Origin: Cyanosarcina radialis HA8281-LM2
GTDB lineage: Bacteria > Cyanobacteriota > Cyanobacteriia > Cyanobacteriales > CCAP-1448
Direction of reading: 5' to 3'
NCBI GenBank assembly: GCA_019359615.1
Contig: JAHHHA010000036.1
Location: 1-61,460, forward strand
Length of the DNA: 61,460 nt
Shown: positions 35,072 to 44,073 of the stretch, piece by piece
Layout: each line of letters starts with the position of its first letter
How positions within the stretch are numbered: the first letter of the stretch is position 1
The notes under the pieces: generated by a model
The model's database searches: none
What the model was told of the DNA's origin: nothing
Seen by the model: the letters and a program-made list of their open reading frames with translations, nothing else
Program-made: the position numbers and the translations under genes

Positions 35072-37538
35072 TGATAAACCCTCGACTGGCAAAGTATTCG
35101 ACGTTGAAAAGATTGCGAAAATTGAGTACGGCACGCAAGCGATCGCGCTCGTAGAAAATAGCGGCATCCGTGCGAAAGTAACTCGGTAGCTCGAAGCTAT
35201 TGTCGAGGTCTCCTGCTCTCTCCCCAACATAGTAGAAGCCCAAACCAAATCCCAGCCCTCGCAAATCGCCCTTTTGAATCCTATACGTCGTCCAGAGGTT
35301 GAATGAGTGTTCGGGAACAGAAAATAATCGATTCCCAACAGGAATGTCATTATCTTCAGTGACCCTGGCATCGTTGTAGGCATAGCCTCCGATAATGTTC
35401 CATCCCGGTAAGATTTCACCACCAATATCTAATTCAATTCCTCGACTTCTTTGCTTGCCAGTTTGAATCGAAAACCCAACATTATCGGGATCGGTGGTCG
35501 TCACATTGGAACGGGTCAGATCGTAGAAGGCAAGAGTCGCAGACAGTCTGCGGTTCAAGTCAGCTTTAATGCCGAGTTCATACTGCGTTCCTCGCTCTGG
35601 TAGTAAGGCTTCTCCACTAGCAGACCTACCGATAGTGGGGGCAAACGATCGAGAATAACTCGCATACAAAGAAATCGGTGGGATGGGCTGATAAACAATT
35701 CCCACTCGCGGACTAAATGCCGTGTCTGATTGGCTGGTTTCTTCGTTGGTAAATCGATTGTTGTTGCGCTCTTCAAATAGATCTATTCGTCCGCCTAGCA
35801 GAAGTTTCAAGTTTTCTGCAAAAGCGATCTGGTCTTGGAGATAGATCCCAAGCGTATCTCTGGTTACGAACCCAGAGTCGTTACGCACCCCAGTAGGAAC
35901 GATTCTTTGGTCGTAAACTGGATTGAAGATATCTACTGGAGCGGCGGGAATATCGGTTTCAAAACTAAAATCATCTACTCTTCTATTCAGGCTGAAGCCG
36001 AACAGCAGTTGGTGGTCGATCGAGCCAGTGCGAAACTTGCCGAGCAAATCGGTATTGAGGTAATACGCGTCCACAAAGTAGCTGCCAATAGTCGCAGTTC
36101 GATTGAGCGTGCGGTTGTCGGGGTCTAGACCCGCGCTCAGAAAATAAGGTGCCCCACCCCCATCATCATCATCGCTAAATGAATATAAGAAGGCGTTACG
36201 CAACTTCCAGTTGTCATTAAATCGATGCTCTAAGCGATAACCAACTCTGCCAACAGCCGTCTGATTATCTTTTTGCGGTCCTGCAAAACTAAAACTACGA
36301 CTTATCCTGCCATTGGGATTGGGTAGCACGCTGCCTACTGCTGGAACTCCAAAAGGTTGTCGTCCGTTCCGTTCGGCAATGTTAACATCGCCCTCGACAA
36401 TTAGGTCAGTATTTTTGCCAAGACTAAAGTTCAAACTAGGAGCAATAGAAAACGATCGCGCTTCGTTAAAGTCAAGAAAAGTATCGCTGCTCCAATAAGC
36501 GGCATTAAGACGGTAAAGAACTGTTTTGGCATCGTTTAAGGGACCAGAGAAATCCAATCCGCCCCGATAGGTATTGAAGCTACCAGCGGTTGCACTCACT
36601 TCGTAAAACGGTTCGGATAACGGCTGCTTCGTTACGAAGTTGATAGTGCCACCGATAGCAGAGAACCCAGTTTCACCGTACAAAACCGAGGCAGGACCTT
36701 TCAATACTTCTAGGCGTTCCACATTGGCAAAACCACTATCGTTGACTATCGATGAATCGGGTATGCCATTGACCAAGGCGTTGCCATATTGCTCGAACCC
36801 TCGGATGACGAAATAGTCTCTACCTCCCGCTGTGGTTGCAATAGAAGTTACGCCGCTAACGTTTTCCAATCCGTCTGTGATACTTCTGGCTTGACGATCT
36901 TCTAGAACTTGTTGGGGCACGATCTGAATTGATTGGGGAATATCTCGTAGAGGCGTGTCCGTTCTGGTGCCTACTGATGTATTTGGAACTCGATAGCCTC
37001 GTCGCTCCTCTCCCGTCACCGTGATTTCTATGGTTTCTGCATCGGGTTTCGCGCTCAACACCAGCCCGGTCGCACTCGGCACCACCTCTACCGATGGAAC
37101 TGCGGATTCTCCTGTAATTCTCACCTGCACGGTGGCGGGAGTGACTTGAACGACCTCGATCGCCTTAATCCCCTCACCAGGCTGGTTCGCCGTCGATCGA
37201 TTCCCCTCTGGCAGTGCCAACACCGCGTTTTCTAGTTCTGTCACTAGCGTATTGCCTTCACTCCTCTGAGTCGGTGGCTGCTTCAACTCGGCGCTCGTCT
37301 CTAGAATAACGCGCACGGTTCCCTCAGTTGGTTCTACCCGAACGCCCGTCACCCGCACAGTTGCTGTCTCAACCTGCGCTACCGACTCTGTTAAGGTGGT
37401 GGCAGGACGGGGAAATTGATTTAAAGGAGCGACTGTCTCTGGTGCTGCGATCGCTGAAGGCAGCGTCCCAGAGCCTAACATCGCTAAAACCGCAATTGAA
37501 ATCATTTGCAGTCTTGCCAAAGAAGCTGCGATCGTCAT
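35013..37538 (-). CDS. TonB-dependent siderophore receptor 2 with AMIN domain
   Basis: 841 aa. Signal peptide MISIAVLAMLGSGTLPSAIAA, AMIN domain (about 60-170; VRVEPTEGTVRVILETSAE), TonB-box-like EITVTGEE, plug (GTRTDTPLRDIPQSIQIVPQ, VERLEVLKGPASVLYGETG) and beta barrel ending LSWQF. Barrel segments such as FSPRVGIVYQPIPPISLYAS are nearly the same as in receptors 1 and 3. It overlaps the FecB 2 gene by 35-59 bp. A 7-5-7 inverted repeat lies 16 bp before the start, and AraC regulator 2 is immediately upstream (105 bp), completing the second module. Confidence 0.92.
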   Translation of the reverse strand: MTIAASLARLQMISIAVLAMLGSGTLPSAIAAPETVAPLNQFPRPATTLTESVAQVETATVRVTGVRVEPTEGTVRVILETSAELKQPPTQRSEGNTLVTELENAVLALPEGNRSTANQPGEGIKAIEVVQVTPATVQVRITGESAVPSVEVVPSATGLVLSAKPDAETIEITVTGEERRGYRVPNTSVGTRTDTPLRDIPQSIQIVPQQVLEDRQARSITDGLENVSGVTSIATTAGGRDYFVIRGFEQYGNALVNGIPDSSIVNDSGFANVERLEVLKGPASVLYGETGFSAIGGTINFVTKQPLSEPFYEVSATAGSFNTYRGGLDFSGPLNDAKTVLYRLNAAYWSSDTFLDFNEARSFSIAPSLNFSLGKNTDLIVEGDVNIAERNGRQPFGVPAVGSVLPNPNGRISRSFSFAGPQKDNQTAVGRVGYRLEHRFNDNWKLRNAFLYSFSDDDDGGGAPYFLSAGLDPDNRTLNRTATIGSYFVDAYYLNTDLLGKFRTGSIDHQLLFGFSLNRRVDDFSFETDIPAAPVDIFNPVYDQRIVPTGVRNDSGFVTRDTLGIYLQDQIAFAENLKLLLGGRIDLFEERNNNRFTNEETSQSDTAFSPRVGIVYQPIPPISLYASYSRSFAPTIGRSASGEALLPERGTQYELGIKADLNRRLSATLAFYDLTRSNVTTTDPDNVGFSIQTGKQRSRGIELDIGGEILPGWNIIGGYAYNDARVTEDNDIPVGNRLFSVPEHSFNLWTTYRIQKGDLRGLGFGLGFYYVGERAGDLDNSFELPSYFRTDAAIFYERDRLRAVLNFRNLFNVEYFASRGFINGIYTGEPFAVQGTLSWQF

Positions 37539-37554
37539 CTTGCCCGCACCATAC

Positions 37555-37573
37555 TTTAAGAATAAATCTCAAA
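37555..37573 (-). promoter_or_regulatory. 7-5-7 inverted repeat before receptor 2
   Basis: On the plus strand TTTAAGA-ATAAA-TCTCAAA, so TTTGAGA-TTTAT-TCTTAAA in gene direction. It lies 16 bp before the ATG, matching the position at receptor 3. Confidence 0.65.
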
Positions 37574-37590
37574 AAGACTACTGAATTGCC

Positions 37591-37634
37591 TCCTGACAAA
37601 GCAAGCGAAATGAACGATCGACGGAACTTTCTTT
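37591..37634 (-). promoter_or_regulatory. Possible 22-bp tandem repeats before receptor 2
   Basis: ATCGACGGAACTTTCTTT (ending about 37634) resembles the repeat unit at receptor 3, and a weaker match AAGCGAAAT lies 22 bp before it. Position relative to the receptor is the same, but the first copy is poor. Confidence 0.35.
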
Positions 37635-37643
37635 GAACGGTTT

Positions 37644-38630
37644 TCAGAATTTGCGCTGCTGATAGTCTTTAGGGTTCTGACCGAACTTCTTTTTGAAGGC
37701 GATCGCAAAATGGCTGCGGCTGGCGAATCCAACCATGGTGGCGATTTCTTCCACTTTCATCTCGCCATACTCTAATAATTTTCGCGCTTGCTCCAGTCGA
37801 TATTCGCGCAGATAGCTAAACGGCGTTGTCCCAAAACAGGCGCGAAATCCCTGCTTCAGGGTGCATTCATTCAGTTTTACCTGCTTGGCCAGGGCCTCGA
37901 TCGACAATGGTTGATGCAGGTTTTGCAGCAGCAGTTGTCTGGCACGATCGATCCGTTCTAGCGTTCCGGCAGGGAGCATTGGCATCGAAGAATCGTCGCT
38001 GCGATCGCGGTGAATCGCCAGTTCTCGCTCCATCACCAAACTCATCAACTCTAGCGTTTTGCCTTCTAAATACAGTCGCTTGGTGATGCCCTGATAGGGA
38101 CAGCGCACGATCTGCCACAGCACCGTTTGCATTGCTGGGGAAAGCGTCATTGCTCTGACGTAGAACGGTCGATCGTGCGGTCTTATCCAATCTTGAAGCC
38201 CGATCGGTAGTTCTCCATGGCGATCGCCCATTACCGAGCGTAAAACTGCCGGATCGACCCAGATGCAAATCTCTAATGCCTCCTGAGCCATCCCTTCAAC
38301 AGTTTGCTTGGGAAATAACCCACTGCCATACAGCGCGTATTCCCCATTTCCGAGCGTTATTTGTCGATCTTGATGGTGTCCGAACAAATGAAAATGAAAT
38401 TCCAGACCGACTGGCTTCTCCTTTTCATAGATTGTTAGGCGATCGAGAAGCTGATATTTTTCGATCTCCAGGGTCAATCCTTGACGCAACTCGATCGAAC
38501 GGGCATACCCCTGTCCGATCTCGCTCGGCAAGTAGCAAGTTTCATCACTGAGATCGGACGGATCGACGAATGTAACCTTCGCTGCATCAAATAGCTCAGA
38601 CAAGCTGCGCTCTTGGATCGTAATAGTCAT
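37644..38630 (-). CDS. AraC-family (PchR-like) regulator 2
   Basis: 328 aa with the same two-part build as regulators 1 and 3. The C-terminal DNA-binding part reads RIDRARQLLLQNLHQPLSIE then ALAKQVKLNECTLKQGFRAC, and the second helix-turn-helix in GEMKVEEIATMVGFASRSHFAIAFKKKFGQNPKDYQ. N-terminal ligand domain with EFHFHLFGHHQD and SGLFPKQTVEG. It lies 105 bp upstream of receptor 2, the likely target. A degenerate Fur-like sequence (TGAAAAT-T-TATGTCA) is visible about 50 bp before its start. Confidence 0.88.
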   Translation of the reverse strand: MTITIQERSLSELFDAAKVTFVDPSDLSDETCYLPSEIGQGYARSIELRQGLTLEIEKYQLLDRLTIYEKEKPVGLEFHFHLFGHHQDRQITLGNGEYALYGSGLFPKQTVEGMAQEALEICIWVDPAVLRSVMGDRHGELPIGLQDWIRPHDRPFYVRAMTLSPAMQTVLWQIVRCPYQGITKRLYLEGKTLELMSLVMERELAIHRDRSDDSSMPMLPAGTLERIDRARQLLLQNLHQPLSIEALAKQVKLNECTLKQGFRACFGTTPFSYLREYRLEQARKLLEYGEMKVEEIATMVGFASRSHFAIAFKKKFGQNPKDYQQRKF

Positions 38631-38742
38631 AGCAATCGGTGACAGTTTCAGAGCCAGTATTGCTGTAGCATAAAATTTAATGAAAATTTATGTCAATAGA
38701 TAGTATTTTTGTCACCTCTGACAACCGTTCGAGAAATTGCAG

Positions 38743-38793
38743 TTAAGGAGAGAAACACCAAGCTTGTTAGATAAAAAGTGGAGCTTTGGGCAT
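38743..38793 (-). pseudogene. DUF1636 remnant after FecB 3
   Basis: Starting 4 bp after the FecB 3 stop, the minus strand reads MPKAPLFI, stop, QAWCFSP. This aligns with the intact DUF1636 start TKPTLFICQSCCFSE, with the first cysteine replaced by a stop codon. No further homology follows. Confidence 0.75.
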
Positions 38794-38797
38794 AATA

Positions 38798-39778
38798 TTA
38801 GGGAGTATCAACGAGATATTTTTCTAGATCGTCGAGGATAGCATTAATTGCGTAAATATCTGATTCATGCCAATGTTCGCCGACGATATAGACTCGATCG
38901 CGTCGCACGGCATTGAGCCATTGCCATAAGGGTCTGCGCCTCAGTTTCTCTAAGGTGGTCTGACTTCGATTGCCCCAAAGCATAAAAAAGAGAACATCTC
39001 CATCAATATCGGCTAAGGTTTCTTCCGAAAGATTTTCTACATAAAAGATATCTCCTGTTTGCGATCGCGGGCGTTGCAGTCCGAGGTCTTCCAGAATCGT
39101 CCCCGAATAATGCTTTTGTCCGTATGCCCAGAGTATGCCTTCTCCAGTGGCTGCCACAGAAACCTTAAGATTACGATCGCGTTCGCCCAGTGCTTGCTTG
39201 AGTCGATCGATCCTTTGCTCGTAGCGCTCTATAAGCTGTTGGCTCACCTCTTCTTTGTCTAAGAACCGAGCGAGTTCTTGTAGTTCGTACTTCCAACCAA
39301 TCGGAGGAAAAGGAGTATTCAGTTCCACAGTTGGGGCAATTTGAGCTAGCTGTTGGTAGATAGCTTTCATGTTTGAGTTAGACAAAATTAAGTCAGGCTT
39401 GAGTTGCAAAATCTTTTCTAGATTGGGAGCATCGTAGCTACCAATAAATTCGGCTGGCTCTACTTGGCCTTGAAGATAGTCTGGTAGCGGGGCCCCGATT
39501 TCATCTGCCGAGCCAATCGGCTCGATTCCTAATATCCAGCAGTTGGCAAAAGTCGCTGGATTTAGGGTTACAACTCTTTTAGGATTTAGAGGAATGCAGG
39601 TTTCGCCCATCTCATGCTTCACGACTCTGCATGGCTGTGCGGCAGTAGCGAAACTCAAGGAAATAGGATGATTCGTTACGTGGTGTTGGCAAGCAGAAAG
39701 TAAAATTAGCGTCAAGCCGCTTAGCCAATAAAACCTGAGCCAGCCTTTAATTTTACGAACTACTCCTAAAATTGCCAT
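38798..39778 (-). CDS. FecB-type siderophore-binding lipoprotein 3
   Basis: 326 aa. Lipoprotein signal (FYWLSGLTLILLSAC, Cys at residue 30) and binding-protein core (PKRVVTLNPATFANCWILGI, NLEKILQLKPDLILSNSNMK, ENLSEETLADIDGDVLFFML). Close to FecB 2 rather than to its neighbour FecB 4. It has no receptor of its own directly upstream; it follows FecB 4 and a DUF1636 remnant. This makes it the extra, fourth binding protein of the island. Confidence 0.9.
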   Translation of the reverse strand: MAILGVVRKIKGWLRFYWLSGLTLILLSACQHHVTNHPISLSFATAAQPCRVVKHEMGETCIPLNPKRVVTLNPATFANCWILGIEPIGSADEIGAPLPDYLQGQVEPAEFIGSYDAPNLEKILQLKPDLILSNSNMKAIYQQLAQIAPTVELNTPFPPIGWKYELQELARFLDKEEVSQQLIERYEQRIDRLKQALGERDRNLKVSVAATGEGILWAYGQKHYSGTILEDLGLQRPRSQTGDIFYVENLSEETLADIDGDVLFFMLWGNRSQTTLEKLRRRPLWQWLNAVRRDRVYIVGEHWHESDIYAINAILDDLEKYLVDTP

Positions 39779-39959
39779 ATTAAGTTTCTCGCACAGTCAA
39801 TAGTAAGTGACAATGTTTGCATTATTAGATCTCTTGCATAAATCAAAACTATGGATTTATAACGCAGATAAGTCGCAGATAAACGCAGATGAGTTCGATC
39901 GGTTATCGACTTTCGCAGGAGATATATTTTAGGAGCATTCTCTTGATGGTAGCGATCGA

Positions 39960-40002
39960 TTAAATTGCCAGATTGACAAATGAAAAGTGGAGGTTTGGGT
40001 AT
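39960..40002 (-). pseudogene. DUF1636 remnant after FecB 4
   Basis: Four bp after the FecB 4 stop, ATA replaces the ATG and the frame reads IPKPPLFICQSGNLI, matching the DUF1636 start. After that homology is lost. The open frame 39766-40017 through this segment is not a real gene. Confidence 0.75.
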
Positions 40003-40006
40003 AAAA

Positions 40007-40996
40007 CTAGGGATCATTAACGAGATATTGTTCGAGATCGTCTAATATTTTATTAGCGCCCGATATACCTAGCGCGTACCATTTTTCTGGAGTAACAGTA
40101 TAAGCTCGATGATTTTTGATGGCTTTGAGACTACTAAATATGGGGTTTTGACGATAAAAGCTTAATGTTCTTCGATCGATATCAATAATAAATAGAATGT
40201 CAGCGTCGAACTCATTGATGGTTTCAATGTTGAGGTACTTCCCAGGGTGAGGAAGCTTCTGACGCAGCCCTAGATCGGTGAGAATCGAAGAATTGGGATC
40301 GATATCTTTCATCGGGCCGTAAATATAACCACCAGTATGGTAAAGGATGGAAACTTCTAGGCGATCGAATTGTTTTCCTAAACGTTTCTTCAATTTCTCA
40401 ATTCGTTGCTGATATTGACTTAAAACTGCTTCTGCTTTTGCTTCTTTACCAACTACTTTGGCAACATATCGCAGGTTTTTTTGAAAGTAATCTTTACTTT
40501 CTATAATATCTTCATTTATATAAGGCACTACGACGGTAGGCGCGATCGCTGACAACAATTTATATCGATCGTACCGATTGTACTCTGTCGCTAAAATCAG
40601 GTCGGGTTTGAGCAGCAAAATTTTTTCTAACGAAGGCTCTTCGGGATTACCAATGTTCTTAGCTCCAGCAATGTCATCAAAGGAAATACCATATATAACT
40701 GCTTCTCCTTTGCCGTTATGAGAAGACCCAAAACCAATAGGTTTGATATCGAGAGCTATCAATGGATCGACTGTGGTACTGGGATCTAAGGCCACAATCC
40801 GCTGCGGTTTAAGCGGGACGCAAGTTTCACCGAAGACGTGCCGGACGATCCGACATTTTGAAGTTGTACTTGGTTGTTGGATGGCAGTAATCGCAGGTTC
40901 GGCACGATCGGCCGTCAAATGACAAGCAGAAAGTAAAATCGATGTGCAGCCGATCGACAAACTCAACCCGAACCATGCTCTAAAGTTACCTGCCAT
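40007..40996 (-). CDS. FecB-type siderophore-binding lipoprotein 4
   Basis: 329 aa. Signal and lipobox LSLSIGCTSILLSAC (Cys at residue 25). Core segments PQRIVALDPSTTVDPLIALD, SLEKILLLKPDLILATEYN, and LSQYQQRIEKLKKRLGKQFD match FecB 1 closely. It starts 2 bp after the stop of receptor 3, so the two form an operon. The ABC permease that it would serve is not in the window. Confidence 0.9.
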   Translation of the reverse strand: MAGNFRAWFGLSLSIGCTSILLSACHLTADRAEPAITAIQQPSTTSKCRIVRHVFGETCVPLKPQRIVALDPSTTVDPLIALDIKPIGFGSSHNGKGEAVIYGISFDDIAGAKNIGNPEEPSLEKILLLKPDLILATEYNRYDRYKLLSAIAPTVVVPYINEDIIESKDYFQKNLRYVAKVVGKEAKAEAVLSQYQQRIEKLKKRLGKQFDRLEVSILYHTGGYIYGPMKDIDPNSSILTDLGLRQKLPHPGKYLNIETINEFDADILFIIDIDRRTLSFYRQNPIFSSLKAIKNHRAYTVTPEKWYALGISGANKILDDLEQYLVNDP

Positions 40997-40998
40997 AC

Positions 40999-43473
40999 CT
41001 AAAATTGCCAGGAGAGAGAACCCAGAATCGTAAAGGGCGTGCCGACTGAAACGAATTCGCTCGATCCACCCGCCGTATAATTTTCCACATCAAAGAGGTT
41101 GCGGATGTTGAGCGCCGCCCGCAACGGACCTCGCTCGTAAAAAATGGCTGCATCCGTTCTCAGAAAGCTCGGTAAGTAAACGGTATTGTTAGTATCGAGG
41201 GGTCGCTCGCCCAGGAAGTAAAGCCCTAAACCAAATCCCAACCCTTTGGCAAATCCGTTTTGGATGCGATAGGTCGTCCAGATATTAAAGGCGTGTTCGG
41301 GTACGGCAAACAATCGATTCCCAACTGGAAAATCATTGTCTTCCACCACTCTGGCATCGGTATAGGCATAGCCAGCGATAATTTCCCAGCCTGGTAAAAT
41401 CTCGCCTGTGATATCGAACTCCACTCCACGGCTTCTTTGCTTGCCGCTTTGGATCGAAAAAACTGGATTTTCGACATCAGTGGTCGTGACATTGGTACGA
41501 GTCAGATCGTATAGTGCCAGCGTGGTAGACAAGCGAGGGGTGATATCGGCTTTCACGCCGACCTCATACTGGGTAGCTCGCTCTGGCAGAAATGTAGCTC
41601 CAGTTGCCGAAAACCCAATCGAGGGAGTGAACGAACGAGAATAGCTGGCATATAAAGAAACAGGCGGAATCGGTTGGTAGACGATTCCCACGCGAGGGCT
41701 GAAAGCGTTATTCGATTGGCTGCTTTCTGTATTATCGACTCGATTGGTCGTTCGTTCTTCCAGGAAATCGAAGCGCCCGCCTAACAAAAGCTTGAGATTA
41801 GGCAGTAGCGTAATTCGATCTTGAAGATAGATACCGAGCGTATCTCTAGTAATAAACGAGTCGTCGATCGTACCCGTACCCACATCGACGCGCTGGTCGT
41901 ATACGGGGTTAAACACGTCCACGGGAGCCGCCGGAATATCGAACTCAAAGACAGAATCTTGCGTGTTACGGAGCAAACTAAAGCCGAGGAGTAATTCATG
42001 CTCGACTTGCCCGGTTCTAAAATTGCCTGCGACATTGGTATCCAACAAATAAACGCTGCCCAAAAAATCGTTCCGAACCCCCGTTCGACTTAGAGTGCGT
42101 CCATCTTCGGCCAAACTGCCTTGAAAAAGATATACGCCATTATTTTCATCTTCGTCAGCATCGCGATAAAAGGAATAGCGGAAGCTATTGCGGAGCTTCC
42201 ATTCTTCGCTGAGTTCGTGTTCTAGGCGATACTCCAGTCTGCCCGTCGTAATCGACTGTTCTATACCCGGCCCAGAGGCACTGAAACTCTGTGGAATTTT
42301 GCCATTGGGGTTAGGCAGTACAGTGCCAATTACAGGCAGTCCTGGTGGCTGTCCTGCATTCCGCTCTAAGGAATAAAAATTCCCTTCTAGAGTTAATTTG
42401 GTTTTATCTCCCAGTTGAAAACTCAAGCTAGGAGCAACCGTGAAGCTTCTACCCGTATTGAAGTCAACGATCGTCCCATCGCTGCGAAAGCCAGCAATCA
42501 AGCGATAGAGGACGGTTTTGGATGAATTGAGCGGGCCGGAGAGATCGACTATCCCTTCGTAAAAATCGTAATTGCCAACAGTGGCACTCACCTCAAAGAA
42601 TGGCTCGCTTAAGGGCTGGCGAGTCACAAAGTTAATCGTTCCACCCGGTCCGAGATCCCCATAGAGAGCAGAAGCCGGACCTCTTAAAACTTCAATGCGA
42701 TCGACGTTAATATAGCTGGCATCATTTAGAGGATCGCCAGGTAAGCCATTAATCACTGCGCTGTAGGTTTCAAACCCCCGCAGCAAATAATATTCTCTGG
42801 TGCCAGTCGTTCCCGATATATTAACCGCAGCAGGAACGTTTTCCAGCGCATCGGTAATCTTGCGCGCCCTAGTGTCTCTTAAAACTTGTTGGGACACCAC
42901 CTGAATGGCTTGAGGAATATCCCGCAAGGGTGTATCCGTCCCCGTACCGCCGCTGGAATTAGGGACGCGATAGCCTTCCCGTTCTCCTGTCACTACAATT
43001 TCCAGTTCTTCTTCTTTTTGTGCCACTAATTCTGCATTTAGCACTAAGCCACTGGCAGCGGGAACAATTTGACCCGTGGGCACGGCATTTATCCCCGCGA
43101 TCGCTACTTGGACTCGATTTCCTTCTAATGCCGTCACCGTAACGCTTTGAATGCCGCTAGCCGGATTATCCGCTCGAAACGCTTGCCCATCGGGTAGTTC
43201 CAGCACTGCATTAGGAATTTCTGCAATCAGGGTATTTTCCTCTTGACGGGTGGTAGCTTGTAGGGTTTTGCCTTCTGCGGTTTCTAGGGTAACTTGCAAT
43301 CCTTGGGGGGTAGGATTTAACTTCACGGCTGTTATCTTAGCGATCGCGGCTTCAGTTTGAGCCAGCCATTCTTTTACCGTCGTTGCTGCTTGGGGAGGTT
43401 CTACCCGCGCCGCCTCAATTGCCAATACTGAAAATAAACTTACACAAATTAGCGATCGCTGCCACAAATTCAA
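40999..43473 (-). CDS. TonB-dependent siderophore receptor 3 with AMIN domain
   Basis: About 824 aa. I choose the TTG at 43473: AGGAG lies 5 nt upstream, it begins a short signal peptide (LWQRSLICVSLFSVLAIEAA), and the shared 7-5-7 motif then falls at the same distance as in receptor 2. The open frame continues to a GTG at 43491. AMIN domain (TAVKLNPTPQGLQVTLETAE) is almost identical to that of receptor 1; the plug (GTDTPLRDIPQAIQVVSQQV, IEVLRGPASALYGDLGPGGT) and barrel are closer to receptor 2. Barrel ends GSLSWQF. This points to a mosaic of the two. FecB 4 follows after 2 bp. Confidence 0.9.
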   Translation of the reverse strand: MNLWQRSLICVSLFSVLAIEAARVEPPQAATTVKEWLAQTEAAIAKITAVKLNPTPQGLQVTLETAEGKTLQATTRQEENTLIAEIPNAVLELPDGQAFRADNPASGIQSVTVTALEGNRVQVAIAGINAVPTGQIVPAASGLVLNAELVAQKEEELEIVVTGEREGYRVPNSSGGTGTDTPLRDIPQAIQVVSQQVLRDTRARKITDALENVPAAVNISGTTGTREYYLLRGFETYSAVINGLPGDPLNDASYINVDRIEVLRGPASALYGDLGPGGTINFVTRQPLSEPFFEVSATVGNYDFYEGIVDLSGPLNSSKTVLYRLIAGFRSDGTIVDFNTGRSFTVAPSLSFQLGDKTKLTLEGNFYSLERNAGQPPGLPVIGTVLPNPNGKIPQSFSASGPGIEQSITTGRLEYRLEHELSEEWKLRNSFRYSFYRDADEDENNGVYLFQGSLAEDGRTLSRTGVRNDFLGSVYLLDTNVAGNFRTGQVEHELLLGFSLLRNTQDSVFEFDIPAAPVDVFNPVYDQRVDVGTGTIDDSFITRDTLGIYLQDRITLLPNLKLLLGGRFDFLEERTTNRVDNTESSQSNNAFSPRVGIVYQPIPPVSLYASYSRSFTPSIGFSATGATFLPERATQYEVGVKADITPRLSTTLALYDLTRTNVTTTDVENPVFSIQSGKQRSRGVEFDITGEILPGWEIIAGYAYTDARVVEDNDFPVGNRLFAVPEHAFNIWTTYRIQNGFAKGLGFGLGLYFLGERPLDTNNTVYLPSFLRTDAAIFYERGPLRAALNIRNLFDVENYTAGGSSEFVSVGTPFTILGSLSWQF

Positions 43474-43490
43474 CACTGCTCCTAGCACCA

Positions 43491-43509
43491 CTTAAGAGTA
43501 ATTCTCAAG
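43491..43509 (-). promoter_or_regulatory. 7-5-7 inverted repeat before receptor 3
   Basis: CTTGAGA-ATTAC-TCTTAAG in gene direction, 17 bp before the TTG start. It has one mismatch between arms. Best example of the island motif. Confidence 0.65.
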
Positions 43510-43548
43510 TAGTCTAAGGGAAAGTAGGCTGAGATTGGCGATCGCCAC

Positions 43549-43592
43549 TTTGCTCAAACGGAATTTCTTGTTTGCTCAAACGGAATTTTTTT
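43549..43592 (-). promoter_or_regulatory. Tandem 22-bp direct repeats before receptor 3
   Basis: Two head-to-tail units, each starting TTTGCTCAAACGGAATTT, differ only in their last four bases. They lie 76 bp before the receptor start. This is a likely AraC-type activator site. Confidence 0.7.
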
Positions 43593-43665
43593 AAAACAGC
43601 TACACGTCGAAGGAAGCATCCAGCAAACAGAATATAGTAAATTGCTCTAAATGTTGGGGTAATGC

Positions 43666-44073
43666 TTAGCTCGATCTCATTAATTGTGTATCCAATTCTG
43701 AATATCGAGCAAATAAACTGTCGATACTGGTTAACTTGGCTTTATAAGCAAGTGCTGTAGCGATAATTAAACGATCGAATGGATCTTGATGAACGGGTGA
43801 TAAGTTAACTGCTCGATAGGCGATTTCCGCAGTCAGTGGAAATAATGTAATACCTGTCGGTTCCAAAGCATCTTCAAACCAGCGATCGGCTCTAAAAGGC
43901 AATTCTAGTCGTCCCTTCTGTTGTGCTAAAGCGACTTCATAACAGGATACAGGTGAAATCCCCACTCGATCGGCAGTTTCGATCGCCTCTCTCCAGTGAG
44001 ATGGAAATAAGGCAAATTCCTGGGTAACAAACCAAACCCAAATATGGGTGTCTAGGACAATTACTTGAGACAT
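43666..44073 (-). CDS. VapC-type PIN toxin
   Basis: 135 aa. PIN acidic residues: Asp in VIVLDTHIWVWFV, Glu in VSCYEVALAQQKGRLEL, Asp in VHQDPFDRLIIATALAY, Asp in LTSIDSLFARY. This is the complete VapC pattern, so the toxin is likely active. The ATG at 44073 overlaps the antitoxin gene by 13 bp, the usual coupling. The pair is inserted between AraC regulator 3 and receptor 3, separating parts of one uptake module. Confidence 0.9.
   Translation of the reverse strand: MSQVIVLDTHIWVWFVTQEFALFPSHWREAIETADRVGISPVSCYEVALAQQKGRLELPFRADRWFEDALEPTGITLFPLTAEIAYRAVNLSPVHQDPFDRLIIATALAYKAKLTSIDSLFARYSELDTQLMRSS

Noticed and set aside
35072-35425. N-terminal 118 codons of the long FecB 2 frame
   Set aside because: They lie wholly within the receptor 2 gene in another frame and do not resemble a signal peptide or binding protein.
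39766-40017. Open frame of 83 codons as a real gene
   Set aside because: It overlaps the FecB 4 end, only its first residues match DUF1636, and the homologous start codon is ATA. It is a remnant.
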